A stretch of DNA of 64,000 bases, taken from positions 2,170,001-2,234,000 of the forward strand of contig NC_085923.1 in the NCBI RefSeq assembly GCF_035222485.1, given 5' to 3'. A program made the translations under genes and the position numbers. This DNA is from Podospora pseudoanserina. Lineage: Eukaryota > Ascomycota > Sordariomycetes > Sordariales > Podosporaceae. Numbering within the stretch: position 1 is the first letter of the stretch; every line of letters begins with the position of its first letter. Under the pieces are notes generated by a model. It was not told the DNA's origin. It made no database searches and was given only the letters and a program-made list of their open reading frames with translations. Below are positions 43,642-56,100 of the stretch, piece after piece.

Positions 43642-46260
43642 ATGGCCGCCCAGTGGCCCCCGAGATCGCCCCGCGAAGCCCTCCTCAGCACTCCCGGCGG
43701 ACGAGAAAAACTGCGTCGCTTGGCTGACCGCTCCTCTCCCTCACCATCACCCTCCAAACTCCGAACCTCGCGATCGCAACCATCCCTGGGAATGGGCGAA
43801 CAACCAATGTACGACGGCGCAATGGACCTGGACGACGAGGAGGAGGATGAGGAGATGTTGCAGCTCAAGCTTCAGGCGATCCAAGCAAAGCTGAAGCTGA
43901 AGAAGCTCCAGGCGGCAAGGGCACACAAAAAAGCGTCTTCCCTGTCAGAACCTGGGCCACAAAATGGAGGAGCAGTTGGAGCAGGCGTTACGAGAGAGAT
44001 TCCCTTTCAGTCAAGACTGGCATTGGCCCGGGAAAGGATAGAAAGACCACCAACACAAGCCCCTGTTGAAGTTCCAGCCTCGCCAGTCCGGAAGTCGGCG
44101 ACAATGTCGAATCTGGACGCCTCTCCGAAACGAGTTCTGCTAGGCATTGACAAGGGACGAAAAGCAACCGAGATGTCACTGAGGCGACCGGCAAGTCAGA
44201 GGCAGTTGGGAACCAACAACCACCAGCAGAGCCAGAGCGGGAGCGGCATGTCCAGCTTTCCCCGGCGCGCGAAATCACCAGAAACCGCCCGCCCTCTCAG
44301 TTTCAACGAGCGTCTTGCTTCAGCCAGGACAGAGGAAGCCGCCCGTCACGAACAAGCGAAGAGAGTCCAAAAAGCGAGGAGCACAGCGTTCAGCATTGGC
44401 AGGCAGGAAATGGAGGAGTATAAAGCCAAAGCGGAGGACTTGCCAGAGGTGCCGTATAAGCCGGATGAGCTCTCGCGAGATCAGCTATTGTCTGCGCTTG
44501 GGAGAACAAACAGCACTGCCACTGCGCCTACCGGTGCACCGACGGGATACCTGAGGAGAAGTCGGACTGCTTCTGACTTGCGCAACACCATCACCACGAA
44601 GAACCCAAATGCGGACTCGTCAGACTTGTTTCTTGGCCCGTCATCAGTCAGCTCGTCGTTTTCTGCCCCGGCGAACAACAACAACAACAACGCGAGTGAC
44701 TCGTCTTTCGAAATCTTTTCTAGCTTTCACCTCTCTAAACGGATATTACCCCACCCTGTTTTGGCGAGGGCGGTTTCGTCAAAGAAGATATATCAGCTTA
44801 AAGACCTACTCAAGCACGTCAAGGCCCCTGATTGGAGTCTGCCGGATGTAGAATCGGATATTGTCGTGTTTGCGATTTTGGCATCGAAATCCGACCCGAG
44901 GTCTCACCGGCCCGGACCGAGCGGGACGCAGTCTGATAGGGGGAAGTACATGGTGCTCACGCTGGTTGATTTGCAGTTTGAGGTCGAGCTGTTTCTCTTC
45001 AACAGTGGGTTTGACCGGTTCTACAGACTGACGCCCGGGACGGTCGTGGCGATTCTGAACCCAAGTGTTTTGCCGCCGCCGAAGGGGAGGGAGGATACGG
45101 GGAGGTTTGGGCTGGTGATTAATAGTGATGAGGATACGATCTTGGAGGTGGGGAAGGCGAGGGATTTGGGGTACTGCAAGTCGGTGAAGAAGGATGGGCA
45201 GCTTTGTAATGGGTGGGTAAATGGGAGGAGGACGGAGTATTGTGAGTTTCATACGAACGAGGCGGTTAGGAAGGCTAGGGGGGGGAGGATGGAGTTGAAC
45301 AATACTGTTGGGAGCGGGATGGATGGGGCGAAGAAGGCTAATTCGAGGGAGTGGTATGGGAAGAAGGAAAAGGATGTGAACCAGGGGTATGATAGGTTTA
45401 CGGGGACGAAGTATTTTGTCAGTAGGGGGACGGCGGATGGGGATGATGGGGATGAGATGGGGATGGCGGATCGGGTGGAGAGGCAGGAGGCGCTGAAGAG
45501 GAGGTTGTTGAAGAGGGAGAAGGAGAGGGATATTGCGAGGCAGTTGGGGAGTTGGGGGGGTGGGGCGGGGAAGGATTACATGAGTAGGGCCGCTGGAAAG
45601 GGGGCCCAAGGAGGGGGGAGTTTTACTAGTTCGACTGTTGAATCTTCACAAACACAACCGCAGACGGGGAGCTCGGTGATTGGGAGTGGGAGCTTTGGGT
45701 CGACGGTGGGGACGAGTTTTGGGAGTTTGGATGGGGGGGCTGTGATGGGGAGTCAGCAGAGGGAGAGGAGGTATGATGCTGCCGCGTTGGGGTTGACGGG
45801 GAGGAGAGGGCAGGACGCGCCGAAGGTGGAGCTGGGTCCTGTCAAGAGGAAGAGACCGGTGTCTTCGGCCAGTAGCTCGACGGTTAGTACTATGAGTGCG
45901 AGTGTTCAGGGGGTGGCGGAGAAGGCACAGCCAAAGGTGGCGTTGGGATGGGGATCAGGGTTGACGACGAAGTTGGGAAGGATGAGGGAGGGGGAACGCC
46001 TAGATGGGAGAAAAATGGAAGTGGAAACGTTGATTGCTGCTTCCAGGGCAGCGAGAGACGACAAATCCCCAGTCAGAAAGAAGACGAGATTTGTAACGGA
46101 GAAGGGGATACGAGAGGCGGGGAGGGATAGTTTAGGAGAAGGGTTGGGGGTTTCGGTTGGCAGTGGGACGGCTTTGCCAGCGGCGAGTGTGTTGAGCAGG
46201 AGCAGGAGGCGGGTCATGTTGGATGATGATGATGACGATGATTTGATTATTGTCAAGTGA
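43642..46260 (+). CDS. DNA replication factor MCM10
   Basis: Mcm10 activates the CMG helicase and binds DNA and polymerase alpha at the fork. Single exon of 872 residues. N-terminal coiled-coil region: MLQLKLQAIQAKLKLKKLQAA (about 72-92, shown here as one helix). The OB-fold follows (about 360-480): FSSFHLSKRILPHP, DIVVFAILASKSDPR, YMVLTLVDLQFEVELFLF, FDRFYRLTPGTVVAILNP. Then the zinc finger GYCKSVKKDGQLCNGW..EYCEFH (CCCH). The C-terminal half is Gly/Ser-rich with LGWGSGLTTKLGRM and ends in a run of Asp then LIIVK. The ATG at 43642 has context AGTTATGGCC. The first 70 residues carry SP sites and a SRSQPSLG motif. The divergent promoter has two ACGCGT boxes. Confidence 0.92.
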   Translation: MAAQWPPRSPREALLSTPGGREKLRRLADRSSPSPSPSKLRTSRSQPSLGMGEQPMYDGAMDLDDEEEDEEMLQLKLQAIQAKLKLKKLQAARAHKKASSLSEPGPQNGGAVGAGVTREIPFQSRLALARERIERPPTQAPVEVPASPVRKSATMSNLDASPKRVLLGIDKGRKATEMSLRRPASQRQLGTNNHQQSQSGSGMSSFPRRAKSPETARPLSFNERLASARTEEAARHEQAKRVQKARSTAFSIGRQEMEEYKAKAEDLPEVPYKPDELSRDQLLSALGRTNSTATAPTGAPTGYLRRSRTASDLRNTITTKNPNADSSDLFLGPSSVSSSFSAPANNNNNNASDSSFEIFSSFHLSKRILPHPVLARAVSSKKIYQLKDLLKHVKAPDWSLPDVESDIVVFAILASKSDPRSHRPGPSGTQSDRGKYMVLTLVDLQFEVELFLFNSGFDRFYRLTPGTVVAILNPSVLPPPKGREDTGRFGLVINSDEDTILEVGKARDLGYCKSVKKDGQLCNGWVNGRRTEYCEFHTNEAVRKARGGRMELNNTVGSGMDGAKKANSREWYGKKEKDVNQGYDRFTGTKYFVSRGTADGDDGDEMGMADRVERQEALKRRLLKREKERDIARQLGSWGGGAGKDYMSRAAGKGAQGGGSFTSSTVESSQTQPQTGSSVIGSGSFGSTVGTSFGSLDGGAVMGSQQRERRYDAAALGLTGRRGQDAPKVELGPVKRKRPVSSASSSTVSTMSASVQGVAEKAQPKVALGWGSGLTTKLGRMREGERLDGRKMEVETLIAASRAARDDKSPVRKKTRFVTEKGIREAGRDSLGEGLGVSVGSGTALPAASVLSRSRRRVMLDDDDDDDLIIVK

Positions 46261-47550
46261 AAGAGAGGAAGGGGGGTAGGAAAAGATGTTTATGATGCAG
46301 CACACACAGAGTAGATACACAGCGCATCCGTGGGCCGTTATTCTGGGTTTGGGGGTTGGGTACATTTGTTTGTATACTACGACTTTGCATGTGGTTGGCA
46401 TGGCGTTTGAGCTTTTTGATGTTGGGGATTTGCATGGTCCAAGCATTGTTTGGTAGAGCTTTGAAGTATAAAGCAGAGTGTGGAAGCGTTGATGATGTTT
46501 TCTGTGGACTGTTTACTTGAGTGCTCAACTATGACTTCTGTGATTTGAGGTTTGCTTGGTGACTCCACGTCGTGGACAAAATAATACAGACTGCAACGCA
46601 TAATGAAGGGCTTAAAAGATGATAGAAAACATATTCTACTATCTTTTCAAGGCCTTTGGGCTCTCTTTTCAATGCCTTTCGACAATCTGTAAAGGTCTAT
46701 TTAACTATTACTGAATACCTATTATGTTGTCTTCAAGTCCTGTTGACGATCTTTTTCAGGCATACTGGCTATCAGTAAAGCTCTATTTGTTTTCTATCCG
46801 CAGCATGGTGACTTACTCAGGAAAAGTGACAACCTGTTGACTTCTCTATACTTCGCCAGGTACACGTTCGGGCACCAACGTCATCCGTGGGGGTCTAATC
46901 TGCATTTCTATCCAGCTCACAGTCCTCTCCCACAGCATTGAACTCCCCTCTCAACATCATGTGAGAGTGGTCACAAGGTCAGTTGGATTTTTCCTCCTCC
47001 TCAATTCAGTGTAATGATTGGTTACTTCATCGCACTGTGCCATGATGTACCTACTTGGAGAAGTTGGGGTAAGTAAGACTCGCGGTTCTTCCAAGCTCTC
47101 TGTATGGTGATGACGATGTTGACTTTCTGCGGGGTGCCTGTAAAACCAAGGCTGTATTCATCTGTTGAAAAAGTATCTGTAAAGGAAAATACCTAGTAGG
47201 TATAGACATCGAACAAAGACATACGTGGGCTGTCGAAAGCTGATGATGCATTTCCTAAGGTATGCTCACTATACACCACAATGCTTCCGATATATGAGGG
47301 TATTCTCATGCCAGTATATGCTTCCTCCACGCTCATGCCATGCTGTCATGCTGTCATGCTCTAGTATATCCCATGAGACCGCTTGCTATACCTGTTTCCC
47401 TTGCCTTGTTGCCAATGACACCCAAACACCCTATATAATACAAAACTCTAACCTGATAACCTCCATCCTAGACTGTATCCCCAATAATGATTACCAAACC
47501 TGAACAACAGTATACCCTAACAAACCCCCTCCCAAACCATACCCATAATC
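46261..47550. other. Convergent 3' region of MCM10 and DNA2
   Basis: 1.3 kb without a supported gene. It contains a block of the 21-bp-period repeat (46640-46795) and, near 47330-47360, three imperfect copies of CATGCTGT. Short frames on both strands lack motifs. Confidence 0.5.
46640..46795. repeat. 21-bp-period repeat block 3
   Basis: About seven diverged units starting GGCCTTT, GCCTTTC, GGTCTAT, ACCTATT, GTCCTG and GGCATAC, with ACTATCTTTTC just before the first. It has the same orientation as the intron block at 17330-17712. It lies between the convergent MCM10 and DNA2 genes. Confidence 0.6.
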
Positions 47551-50500
47551 CTAACCCATCAACTCATTCAAAATATCCCTCACTACCGGCCCCCCCTTAG
47601 TCAACACCCTCTCCCCAATCCTCTTCCTCCCCATCGTCGGCTGCTTCGACACCCCCCCCCTAACATTCTCCTTATTCCTATCCCCGGCCCTATTCACCCC
47701 CAGCCCCCCAGCAACAAACCTCTCCATCAACTTCCTCCCCTTCAACGGACTCTCCTCCACCATCTTCTTCACCACCGCCGACCTCCTCACCGGCGTTTTC
47801 CCCTTCGCCGGACTCAAATAATCCTCCACAAACGAAAAATAATGCCCCTCAAACTGCTCCCTCCCCAAATCATACACCCACTGCCTCTGCACCATCAACT
47901 CCACAAACCGCTTGATCATGTCCTTCTCCCCTTCTTGTCCCTGTTGTTGCTCTGACCCCTCCCCCAAAAGCGTCTTCTTACTCCCTACCACCAACAACTT
48001 GACCTTCGCCCTGGTAAACGCAACATTGATCCTCCTCCAATCCTTCAACAACTCGCCAATGGAGCCAGAGTCATTGCTGCGGACGAGAGAAAGTAAAATA
48101 ACAGACTTGTCCCGACCTTGAAAACGATCGGCGGTGTGCATCTCGACATCTCTCCCCCCGGTGCTTCCCCTCAGGTGGTACTTCAGCAGCGCGAGCTGAG
48201 AGCGGTAGTGAGTCATTACTCCGATTTCTTCCGCGGGCACACCGCACAAAACAAGGGAATCGACCAGCTGGGTGATGATTTTGGCTTCGGTGGGGTTGAC
48301 GATGCGGTTGCCTTTTGCTTGCTCCTGGCTATCGGGGAGGAGATCAGTGTTGATAAACTTGACCCGGGTGGAGGGTGTGATGAGATCGTGTAGCCAGCAG
48401 CTGTTTGGTTTCGGCGCAGGGCAGCAGTGGGTGCCGGCGGGGGGTTTCTGAAAGAAGGTCTCCGCGTCATGATGCCGCTGCTTCAAGGTTTCGATATGAG
48501 GAACGTGAAGTTCCGCGTTGCGGAGGGATTCAGTCCCGCATTTGAGTCTGCCTTTGTAGATGAGCGTGTTGGAAAGGGTCATGATGTCTTCTGACATGCG
48601 GTATTGATGCTCGAGATTGACCACTGAGGATGGGTGGGCGTCGGAGAGGAGTTTGAAGAGGGAGACATCAAGACCACCAATCCGGGCCTCGTTGTTTTGG
48701 ACCAGAGGCGGGAGTTGGTTGTGATCACCGACGAGAACAAAAGTGCGGGCCATTCTGATCGGGCCAAGGCAGATGGGCAGGGTGATCTGAGATGCTTCGT
48801 CCACAATACAATAGTCGAATACCCGCTCATTGAAGACGGGATGGTTGACGCCTAGACAGGTGGTGGCCACCACAGGGGTGCCATGCCAGGCTCTGCGGAT
48901 CTCGTCAAACGAGGACATGGGTTGACTGGCGAGGGTAACAAAGTCGCGAACCTCGGGGTGAACCTTGGCTGGCGCTCCCAGACGCAGAATGGGGATTTTG
49001 TCGTCTTTCAGCTTGAGGAGAATATTGTCCACAGCGGTGTGGGTGTACGACGTCAGAAGAAGCGTCTTGCCTTGACCGATGAGAGCCCGGATGATGTGCG
49101 CGATGGTAGTGGTTTTGCCCGTACCGGGCATGCCCAGAACCAAAGCGTAGTCCTTGGCACTCATCACCTTCTCCACGGCTGCCTTTTGGTCGACGTTCAA
49201 GCTGTTCTTGCCCGGAACGGAATACTGAGTGGGAGCAGACTTGAAGCTGGGGGGTATCAAATCTACCACAAGCTGACGTATTCGCTGAAAGCCCTGAGGA
49301 CCATTCGTCATGATCTGAACAAGATTATTCCGCACCGTCGCCATTCCGTTGCTGAACTCGTCCTTGTCGAGTCTGTACCGAATAGGGGGCTCTTTGATCT
49401 TCCCCTGACTTTGTGCCGGAGCTGCCCCCTCGGGCGCCACCTCCATGATACTCGCAAACACCTGATTATCCACCTCGTCGAACCCAGGCTGTCGAATGCG
49501 GGCATTATGTAATCTCCTGTCAACCGCCACGCTAATCCTTTGCTTCCTCACAGCCGTAACGTACCCCAACGCAAGCGCGAAATGCCCCTGCTCGTCAGAC
49601 ACAACAATCGGCTCTCCAACCTGAAGCTGCGAGTCCATGAAAGAAAACCCAGCCGCCGGACTCTCCTTGATAAACGTGTACGTGAACCGGTTAATCTTGG
49701 CCTGGTTCTCATCCTCAAACGCCGAGCCCTCCTCGATGATGACATTAGCAAAACATCGACCGACCTTCTCGCGTTCGGTGCTGACCATAGTCCAAAGCTC
49801 GCGGCGGAGTTTCTGACTTTCCTTTTCTTCCTTGGTCAAGAGATCCTCCCACTTCAAGAAGAACTCTTGATGCCTCGGAGAAAGATGTTGAACGGCAGCC
49901 TCGAATTTCTCGTTCAGCCCACTCGTGTCGCCATTTCCACCATCAGCAAGCTTATGGTAGATGAAACAGGACGTCTGAGCATAACATCTTTCGCAAGCAT
50001 TCTTGCTTCTCTTCATGGGCGGTAGCTGAACACTTCTTTCGCGGATATAACAGGCCAGCGCGTTGCGCTGCATAATCATATGCCGAAGCTCATGTCTGAT
50101 GGCGGGAATTCGGAGAGTCTGCGACGTCTCCATATAGTACAGAATACCGTAGGCGATTTCAATATCGTATCGATCCGACAGCAACAGATTGTACAAGACA
50201 GTTTGAGCCTGATGGTTGGCGGTGGCGTTCTTTCCGGTCTTGACCTCAAAAGGTACAGTCAACGTCTGTGAGACATTGCCTTCGCGCATTGTGACCTGCA
50301 CTGTCGCATCAATGTTGCCTTTGAGGCCATACATGGGAGACCAGACATGCTCCTCAACATCCAAAAGCTTGCTGACACACATGTTGATCTTTTCGCCGTT
50401 TCGTCCTTGAACGTTGGCATTCGCCTGGGGTGCCGCAGAAACAAATGCCTGGGCCCAGGACCTGAGCTCCGGCATCTTCGAAACAAGATGATTGCGGGCA

Positions 50501-52567
50501 TCGTCCATGCTGACCTTGATGACGTAGATATCCTCCATGTGCTTCTGGAGCGTCTTGTCGATGACATCCCGCAGATAGTCCATAGTCCATTCGTTGGCCA
50601 TCAGAGCCGCCTGAAACACCTCGTGGAGAATGGTACCATAGACCAGAGCAGGCGTCGCTTCGCTGGTTGCCTTGACGCGATCCTGGAGGACAGCACGTCG
50701 CATGCACGTGAAAGAATCCGCAATCACTGTCGAGGAAATGAGCTGGTCTGGGTGCAAAATGATGATGTTGTGGTTGTTGTCGATGATGCATCGGCGAGAA
50801 GGCTCAAAATCACCAATGATATGAACATAGGCTTTGGGGTTAGCCTGCGTATCAACCCAGTCACCCCTGAGATGGACCATGTACGTCGTCTTGGTGCCCT
50901 CATGCTCTACCCAAAGGACCTATTGTTGTCTTAGCGGCATATAATCACCTTTTCTGAGCACATGGCATACCTTTTCCTCGGATTCACGTCCACGGTCATC
51001 GACATAGGAGCTCTCCAGCACATTTGTAATCAAATACCTCTGGATAGCTTTGGGCTTTTGGCTTGGCTACACCAAAGAAAGTCTTAGCATACCTCGTCGC
51101 GGTGTTTTGATATTGGCTACCGTATGATACGTACATGTGTTGGCAGGGCGCGGGCAGATGCCCCTTGTGTGGCGGCTAGCTCCATCGCATCAAAGTCGGC
51201 ATCATCAAAATCATCGTCATCAAAGCCACCCCCATAAGCATCATCATCATCATCCCCCCCACCGTCATCAAGAACGGGCTGGGCTTGCTGCTGCGCTGGG
51301 GCTTGACTTTGGGAAGCATGTTGTGCTTCTATTTGTGTAATGAGATTTTCTGCGCCCTCCAAAAAATCCACATCAAAATCATCAAACTCGTCGTCGTCGA
51401 ATCCGTCAGCTGCGGATTTTGGCTGTGGTTTGGCGCTTGGGACTTCCTCCTTTGGAGGGTCGACCTCTTTCGTAGGAAGTATTGTAGCGTCAAGCTCCAT
51501 GAGAGTATCATCGTCGAAATCGTCATCGCCGTAGTCCGAGGAAGTCTTACTTCTTGCGGGGGCGGCGTCCGGGGCGACTCTGGAGAGCTTCTGGGCGAGT
51601 GGAGAACTTGCAGGAGGTTCTCGTGAAGGAGATCGGCTTCTGCTGGTGTCGACAGTTTGCGATCCTTGTGAGGACGACTTTCGGGCTTGGACCTCGAATG
51701 ATCTACTAAGCTCACCACCAACGGTTTTCAACATTTCTTCAACCATGACCGATTTGGACTGTGAGGCGTTCGTTCGGGTGCCAAGCTCTGTTTCGTCCAG
51801 TCCCCCAAGCTTCCGTCTCTTGGGCCAGTTCCGACCCAGACTGAGTGTTTTCCTCAAAGACCGTTGGCTGCCAGGTGCCATGCCATCCCGGGCGGGGCGA
51901 GGAGACGAAGACACCATCAGATCGGCAGGTGATGGATTCGCAAGGCGAGATGGACTAGCGTCTGTCCCAATAATGTTGTAGGAACCCCAGAGCGCTGATG
52001 TTGGGTCGTCACGAAGAGGTCCGTGGCCTTGGTAGGTCTTCCTGACACCAGCAGCGGGTGTGGTACCCTTGGTGATGGGCGAAGAGACTGGTGACGAGCT
52101 TCTAGCACGCCTTTTCCGATTTTGATAGAGCAGTATAGTCGATATTCCAGATTCGTGGGGGTTAATATCGTTTGCCCACATCAGCCGTTCGCTAGGGGAG
52201 TCCTCTTGGTCGGCTTTTGGGGCGGCTTTTGGGACGTCATCCAGGGAAGGCGAGGACTGAGGAGCTACTTGTGGAATCGAGTCGACGATCTGTTCTTTTT
52301 TGAGGAAGTCGACGGTAGAATCGGACTCGGCGGCTGACTCGCAATCTTTGGCATCAAACTGAAATGCCTTGAGCTTGGTCTTTGTTTTGGAGGAGACCCG
52401 GAGGGCAGGTCTGGGTGGAGCAGGGTTGGGGTGCGTCTTCGATCTTTGCCATTGCGATCGCTATTCACCTGTTAGTTACCATCTGCAATCATGTGCGGTT
52501 GGGATGGAAGACCAACCTTGGAGGGTAACTTGTTGCTGTCCGAATAGGATTTCTGTAGTGGAGGCAT
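47551..52567 (-). CDS. DNA2 nuclease-helicase, replication and repair
   Basis: Dna2 trims long Okazaki flaps and resects double-strand breaks. Four minus-strand exons: 52517-52567, 51135-52460, 50971-51066 and 47551-50919. All exons are whole-codon, phase 0, 1,613 residues. Introns: GTTGGT...AATAG with a CTAAC branch, GTACGT...GTGTAG, and GTATGC...CAATAG. The disordered N-terminus (about 1-450) has SP/TP sites and Asp-rich blocks. The nuclease domain has the iron-sulfur cysteines FTCMRRAVL and CERCYAQTSC, and FEVKTGK. The SF1 helicase domain has GMPGTGKTTTIAHII (Walker A), CIVDEASQITLP, HYRSQLALL, DRFQGRDKSVILLSLVRS and VAFTRAKVKL. The tail is basic and ends DILNELMG. An ACGCGT box lies about 240 bp upstream of the start. 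Confidence 0.93.
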
Positions 52568-53196
52568 GGTATCGTGTGGTAGGGGCGTCACCACATGGAT
52601 GATATAAATAAAGACCAGAAAAAAGCACAGTGCGGAAGTGGGCAAGACAAAACGAATGGAGGACCAAATTGGAGATGCAAAAGTGTATGGAGCAAAGCCA
52701 GGTTCAAAGTATCTAGCAATTGAGTCGACAGGACCTGTCTGTGTCTTGTCCTGGTGGCCTGGAGACCGGGGGAAGGAAGTGCCTTTTTCGACGACGCACT
52801 TAGACGGTACGCGTCGGGGTCGCGTGTGTTGACGTGCTGCCATGCTGCCCCTCTAACATTTGGCCAGGTATAATGCCACTGATAAGATAAGCAAATACCA
52901 GGGGTCCCTGGAAACTCCACAGAAGCTGGCAGGGACAGCTGCCCCGTGTGCACCACCAACCCCTCAAGGTTCCTCTATTTTGAAGATGGCTGAAGACAGT
53001 GGCTGCTGAAGGTTACCAGAAAATCTGGGACACATTGCAAACATCAAACGCTACCGATGAAACCCACCAGACTTGCATCGCCGAGCTTCTAGGGTCATTT
53101 CTCGTGGGCGAATTTGAGGGGTTCCATGTTGAGGGGAAATACCAAACCTCCACTCTAGTCAACCTCGTTTCGCGCACCAAACGACAGCACTACACC
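52568..53196. promoter_or_regulatory. Divergent DNA2/TRAPPC11 upstream region with one MCB box
   Basis: ACGCGT at 52809-52814 with a near-match TCGCGTGTG just after it. The position suits G1/S control of DNA2, as for the RNase H2B/MCM10 promoter. The frame from ATG 52999 into TRAPPC11 is open but its first 66 codons do not look like the family. Confidence 0.5.
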
Positions 53197-56100
53197 ATGG
53201 ACGAATACCCAGCTGGCAGTCTGGACCATAGTGTTCCGTTCCTGCTCACACTCGGCACATCTGGCGATCCAACTTACCAGTCAGGCCTGAGTGCAGTGCT
53301 CAAGGAACAGGCCATCCTGATCCGTTCCGAGCTCCCACCTCTCGATTCAGACCAGGCGCATGCCCTCTTGCGATATATCCAGAACCGCGATGCGTCAGAC
53401 CTGCCCTGTAATGGCCGAGATGCGCCAAAGAAGCACCGATTCCACGTCAAGACGGCCGAGAGGGTAGGTGGACGATTCCGCGCAAATGTCTATCTTGTCC
53501 AAGATAGGGACCTGATGTTTATGTGCATACCTAGTCAATACTCCTACCGCCTCGCCGCGCGCGCCTCCCAGATGGCATCGACATGCCCTCACCGACTGCT
53601 GTGCTACACTCTCCCTACTCTCCCCTGAGTCCCATCTCACCATTATACCCCGACGGTCTGATCGGTACGCAGTGGATTCGCAAACACCAGGACCTCGTCC
53701 CCAGTGTGTTACTGTGCTTCTATACCCTTACTTCCGACCCAACACTTGCGACGCTTAATGACAACAAAATCAAGACGGATGTGAACAACATCAGGGCCCT
53801 TCTCAGCCAGTCCGGCTATAAAACGCGCTTGGCTGTTGTGCTCTTGAGTGACAAGACATCTGCCTCAGGTGATCATGTGCAGGACCGATTGGAGAGTCTC
53901 CGAAGGGGATGTGGCATAGATGCAAAATCTTTGTTTCTTGTACCGCCCGGTGATTCGAAGGAGGAGCTTGAGCGCATGGCTGAGAACATGCTGACAACGC
54001 TCTACACAGCCTCACTGGACTACTACCGGGACCTTGGGAGGCATTCACGGAAGAAACGGGGCAGGGGAGTGGCACCGCAGCCGACGGTACCACCGACCTC
54101 GGGCACATCACAAACACTCTCGCTGGCGGGATGGAATGTGCGCTATGACTTCAAAAGCGCCGTATTCGCGGAATATCGGCAGGAGATGGATGTTGCCCTA
54201 AGATCATATGAGCAGGCCTACGAGAACCTGCTCAGCTCGGAGCTGATGGAAGTGATTCCAAGTTGGAGTCCACGGTGGAACGAGGCTAGGTTTCTCGCCG
54301 ATGTCTTGGCTGTGCGCTGTCTTCGATGTCTGTTGTGGAACGGTCAGCACAGCGCGGCTGCTCGACGATGGCAGTCCCACCGGGAGAGGATAGCCGACTT
54401 TCTCGACCGTCGAGGTCGGGGCACCGGAAACTATGGATGGGAAGCTTGGGAATCTCGATGGGCGCTTCTCATGGCCAATCTGATGGAAAAGGCCAGCATC
54501 CCCGAGTTGGCTCCGGTGACCCACAAGCTGTACCTCCAGCCGGAGAAGAATGTGATGGGAGAGCGGTTGCAGCCATGGGAATTTCTGCATCACACGGGAT
54601 ATTGGTATCGTCTGTCGGCAAAGCACATGCAAGCTAGGAGGGACTTTGCACATGCGATACCCGAAGACGATAGGAGGTCTCCCAGCATGTCGCCGGCGTC
54701 TTTTGTGGCCAAATCAGCGTTTGCTTATGACACTTACATGTGTCCGGATCCTTTTGAAGAGTATCCTCTACATCGTGGTGGCTTTGATCACGGCCGGTTT
54801 GTGGTGGAGAGGTTGATGAAGGCACGTTCGGAGTTTCTCAAGCGGGAACAAGTACGTCTGGCCGCAGAAGTGTCCCTGGAATGTGCCCGAGAACTCGGCC
54901 TGACTGAGGAGTGGTCCGGCATTGTCAAGCTGCTGCGTCCGTTGTGGAAAGACTTGCCATTCAGAAGTGAGGGCTGGACCACAATTGCGGAATTGTTGAG
55001 CTGGAATCTCCGGGCTGCCGCAGTGGAACTTGACGATGCTGAGTTGGTGGTGACTATTGATTGGGAGCTGTTGAACCAGAGTACGTTCTTATGGCAGGTT
55101 CACATTTACGTTGTGCTGACTTTGTTGCAGCTTTCCAAAAACGTCCCAACTGGGAGTATGACATTACCAAAGCTCTTGACCAAATCGATACCGAGTCCAA
55201 GCCAATAGTGTCTCTAGCCGACGGTCAAATACTCCCCTTCATCTGGACATCTTTTCTTTTCCGAGAAGAGGAAGGCAAAGCGGGCCAGAACGTGCGAAGT
55301 CAGCTCACGATCAAATCCAATGCGCATCAGGGGTCCACTCCTGTCTCTCTGACCAGTCTCTACCTCAACTTCAGCGGCAGCTTGGACCGGGTAGTTATAG
55401 AGCATGATGATGCTGCTGCGGTACAGGAAAAGAGGGGCAACACATCAATATCTGCGGTCCCGCTAACGCGCGATGATGCCGAGGCCGAAGTCACAGACCT
55501 GGGCGCAACCAACAAAAGCGTCATACTTCAAGGCGCTGCTGACCTGACGCTTGCCCCTGGCCAGACTTTGGTATTCAACCTTGAAATTCCATTACGGGAA
55601 CCAGGCGAGACGGAAGCTCAGTCATTGGTGGTGAACCTGGACACTGAGGAGTTCGACTTGCACCATGAGTTGAAGTTTCATCAGACGCCAAAAACCAACT
55701 TTTGGTATCTTTCTGGCTCTGCCACGAAACGCATTGCGCGTCCGAATCCACTCGCGATCAAGGTGCAGCCTAGGCCACCGAAGCTGGAGATCAAGTGCCC
55801 GGTCTGGAAGGATCAGTACTACACGGATGAGGCCATCGTCCTCGAATTCGAGCTCACCAATGGCGAAGATATCGAGGCGCTGGCCAAACTTGATGCTACA
55901 CTCTTTGGCGAGAATCCCCCAGCGTTCACTGTTGATATTGCAGGCCATGAGTCTCAGACATCATCCAGTTCCCGCAGCGAAGAGAGCAAACTGATAGGGG
56001 CACCCCTGGGCACCATTGAAAGTTCCAAGACCTCATCAGTTCAACTTCGACTTCCACCAGTTGATCGCTCCAGTCAGTACGACCTCACCTTGAAGGTCAC

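Noticed and set aside
44806-45609. 267-codon minus-strand Pro/Leu/Ile-rich frame
   Set aside because: Antisense shadow of MCM10; low-complexity composition and no motif.
52999-53196. N-terminal extension of TRAPPC11 from an upstream in-frame ATG
   Set aside because: The family starts with MDEYP-like sequence at 53197; the upstream 66 codons resemble nothing and include the likely leader.
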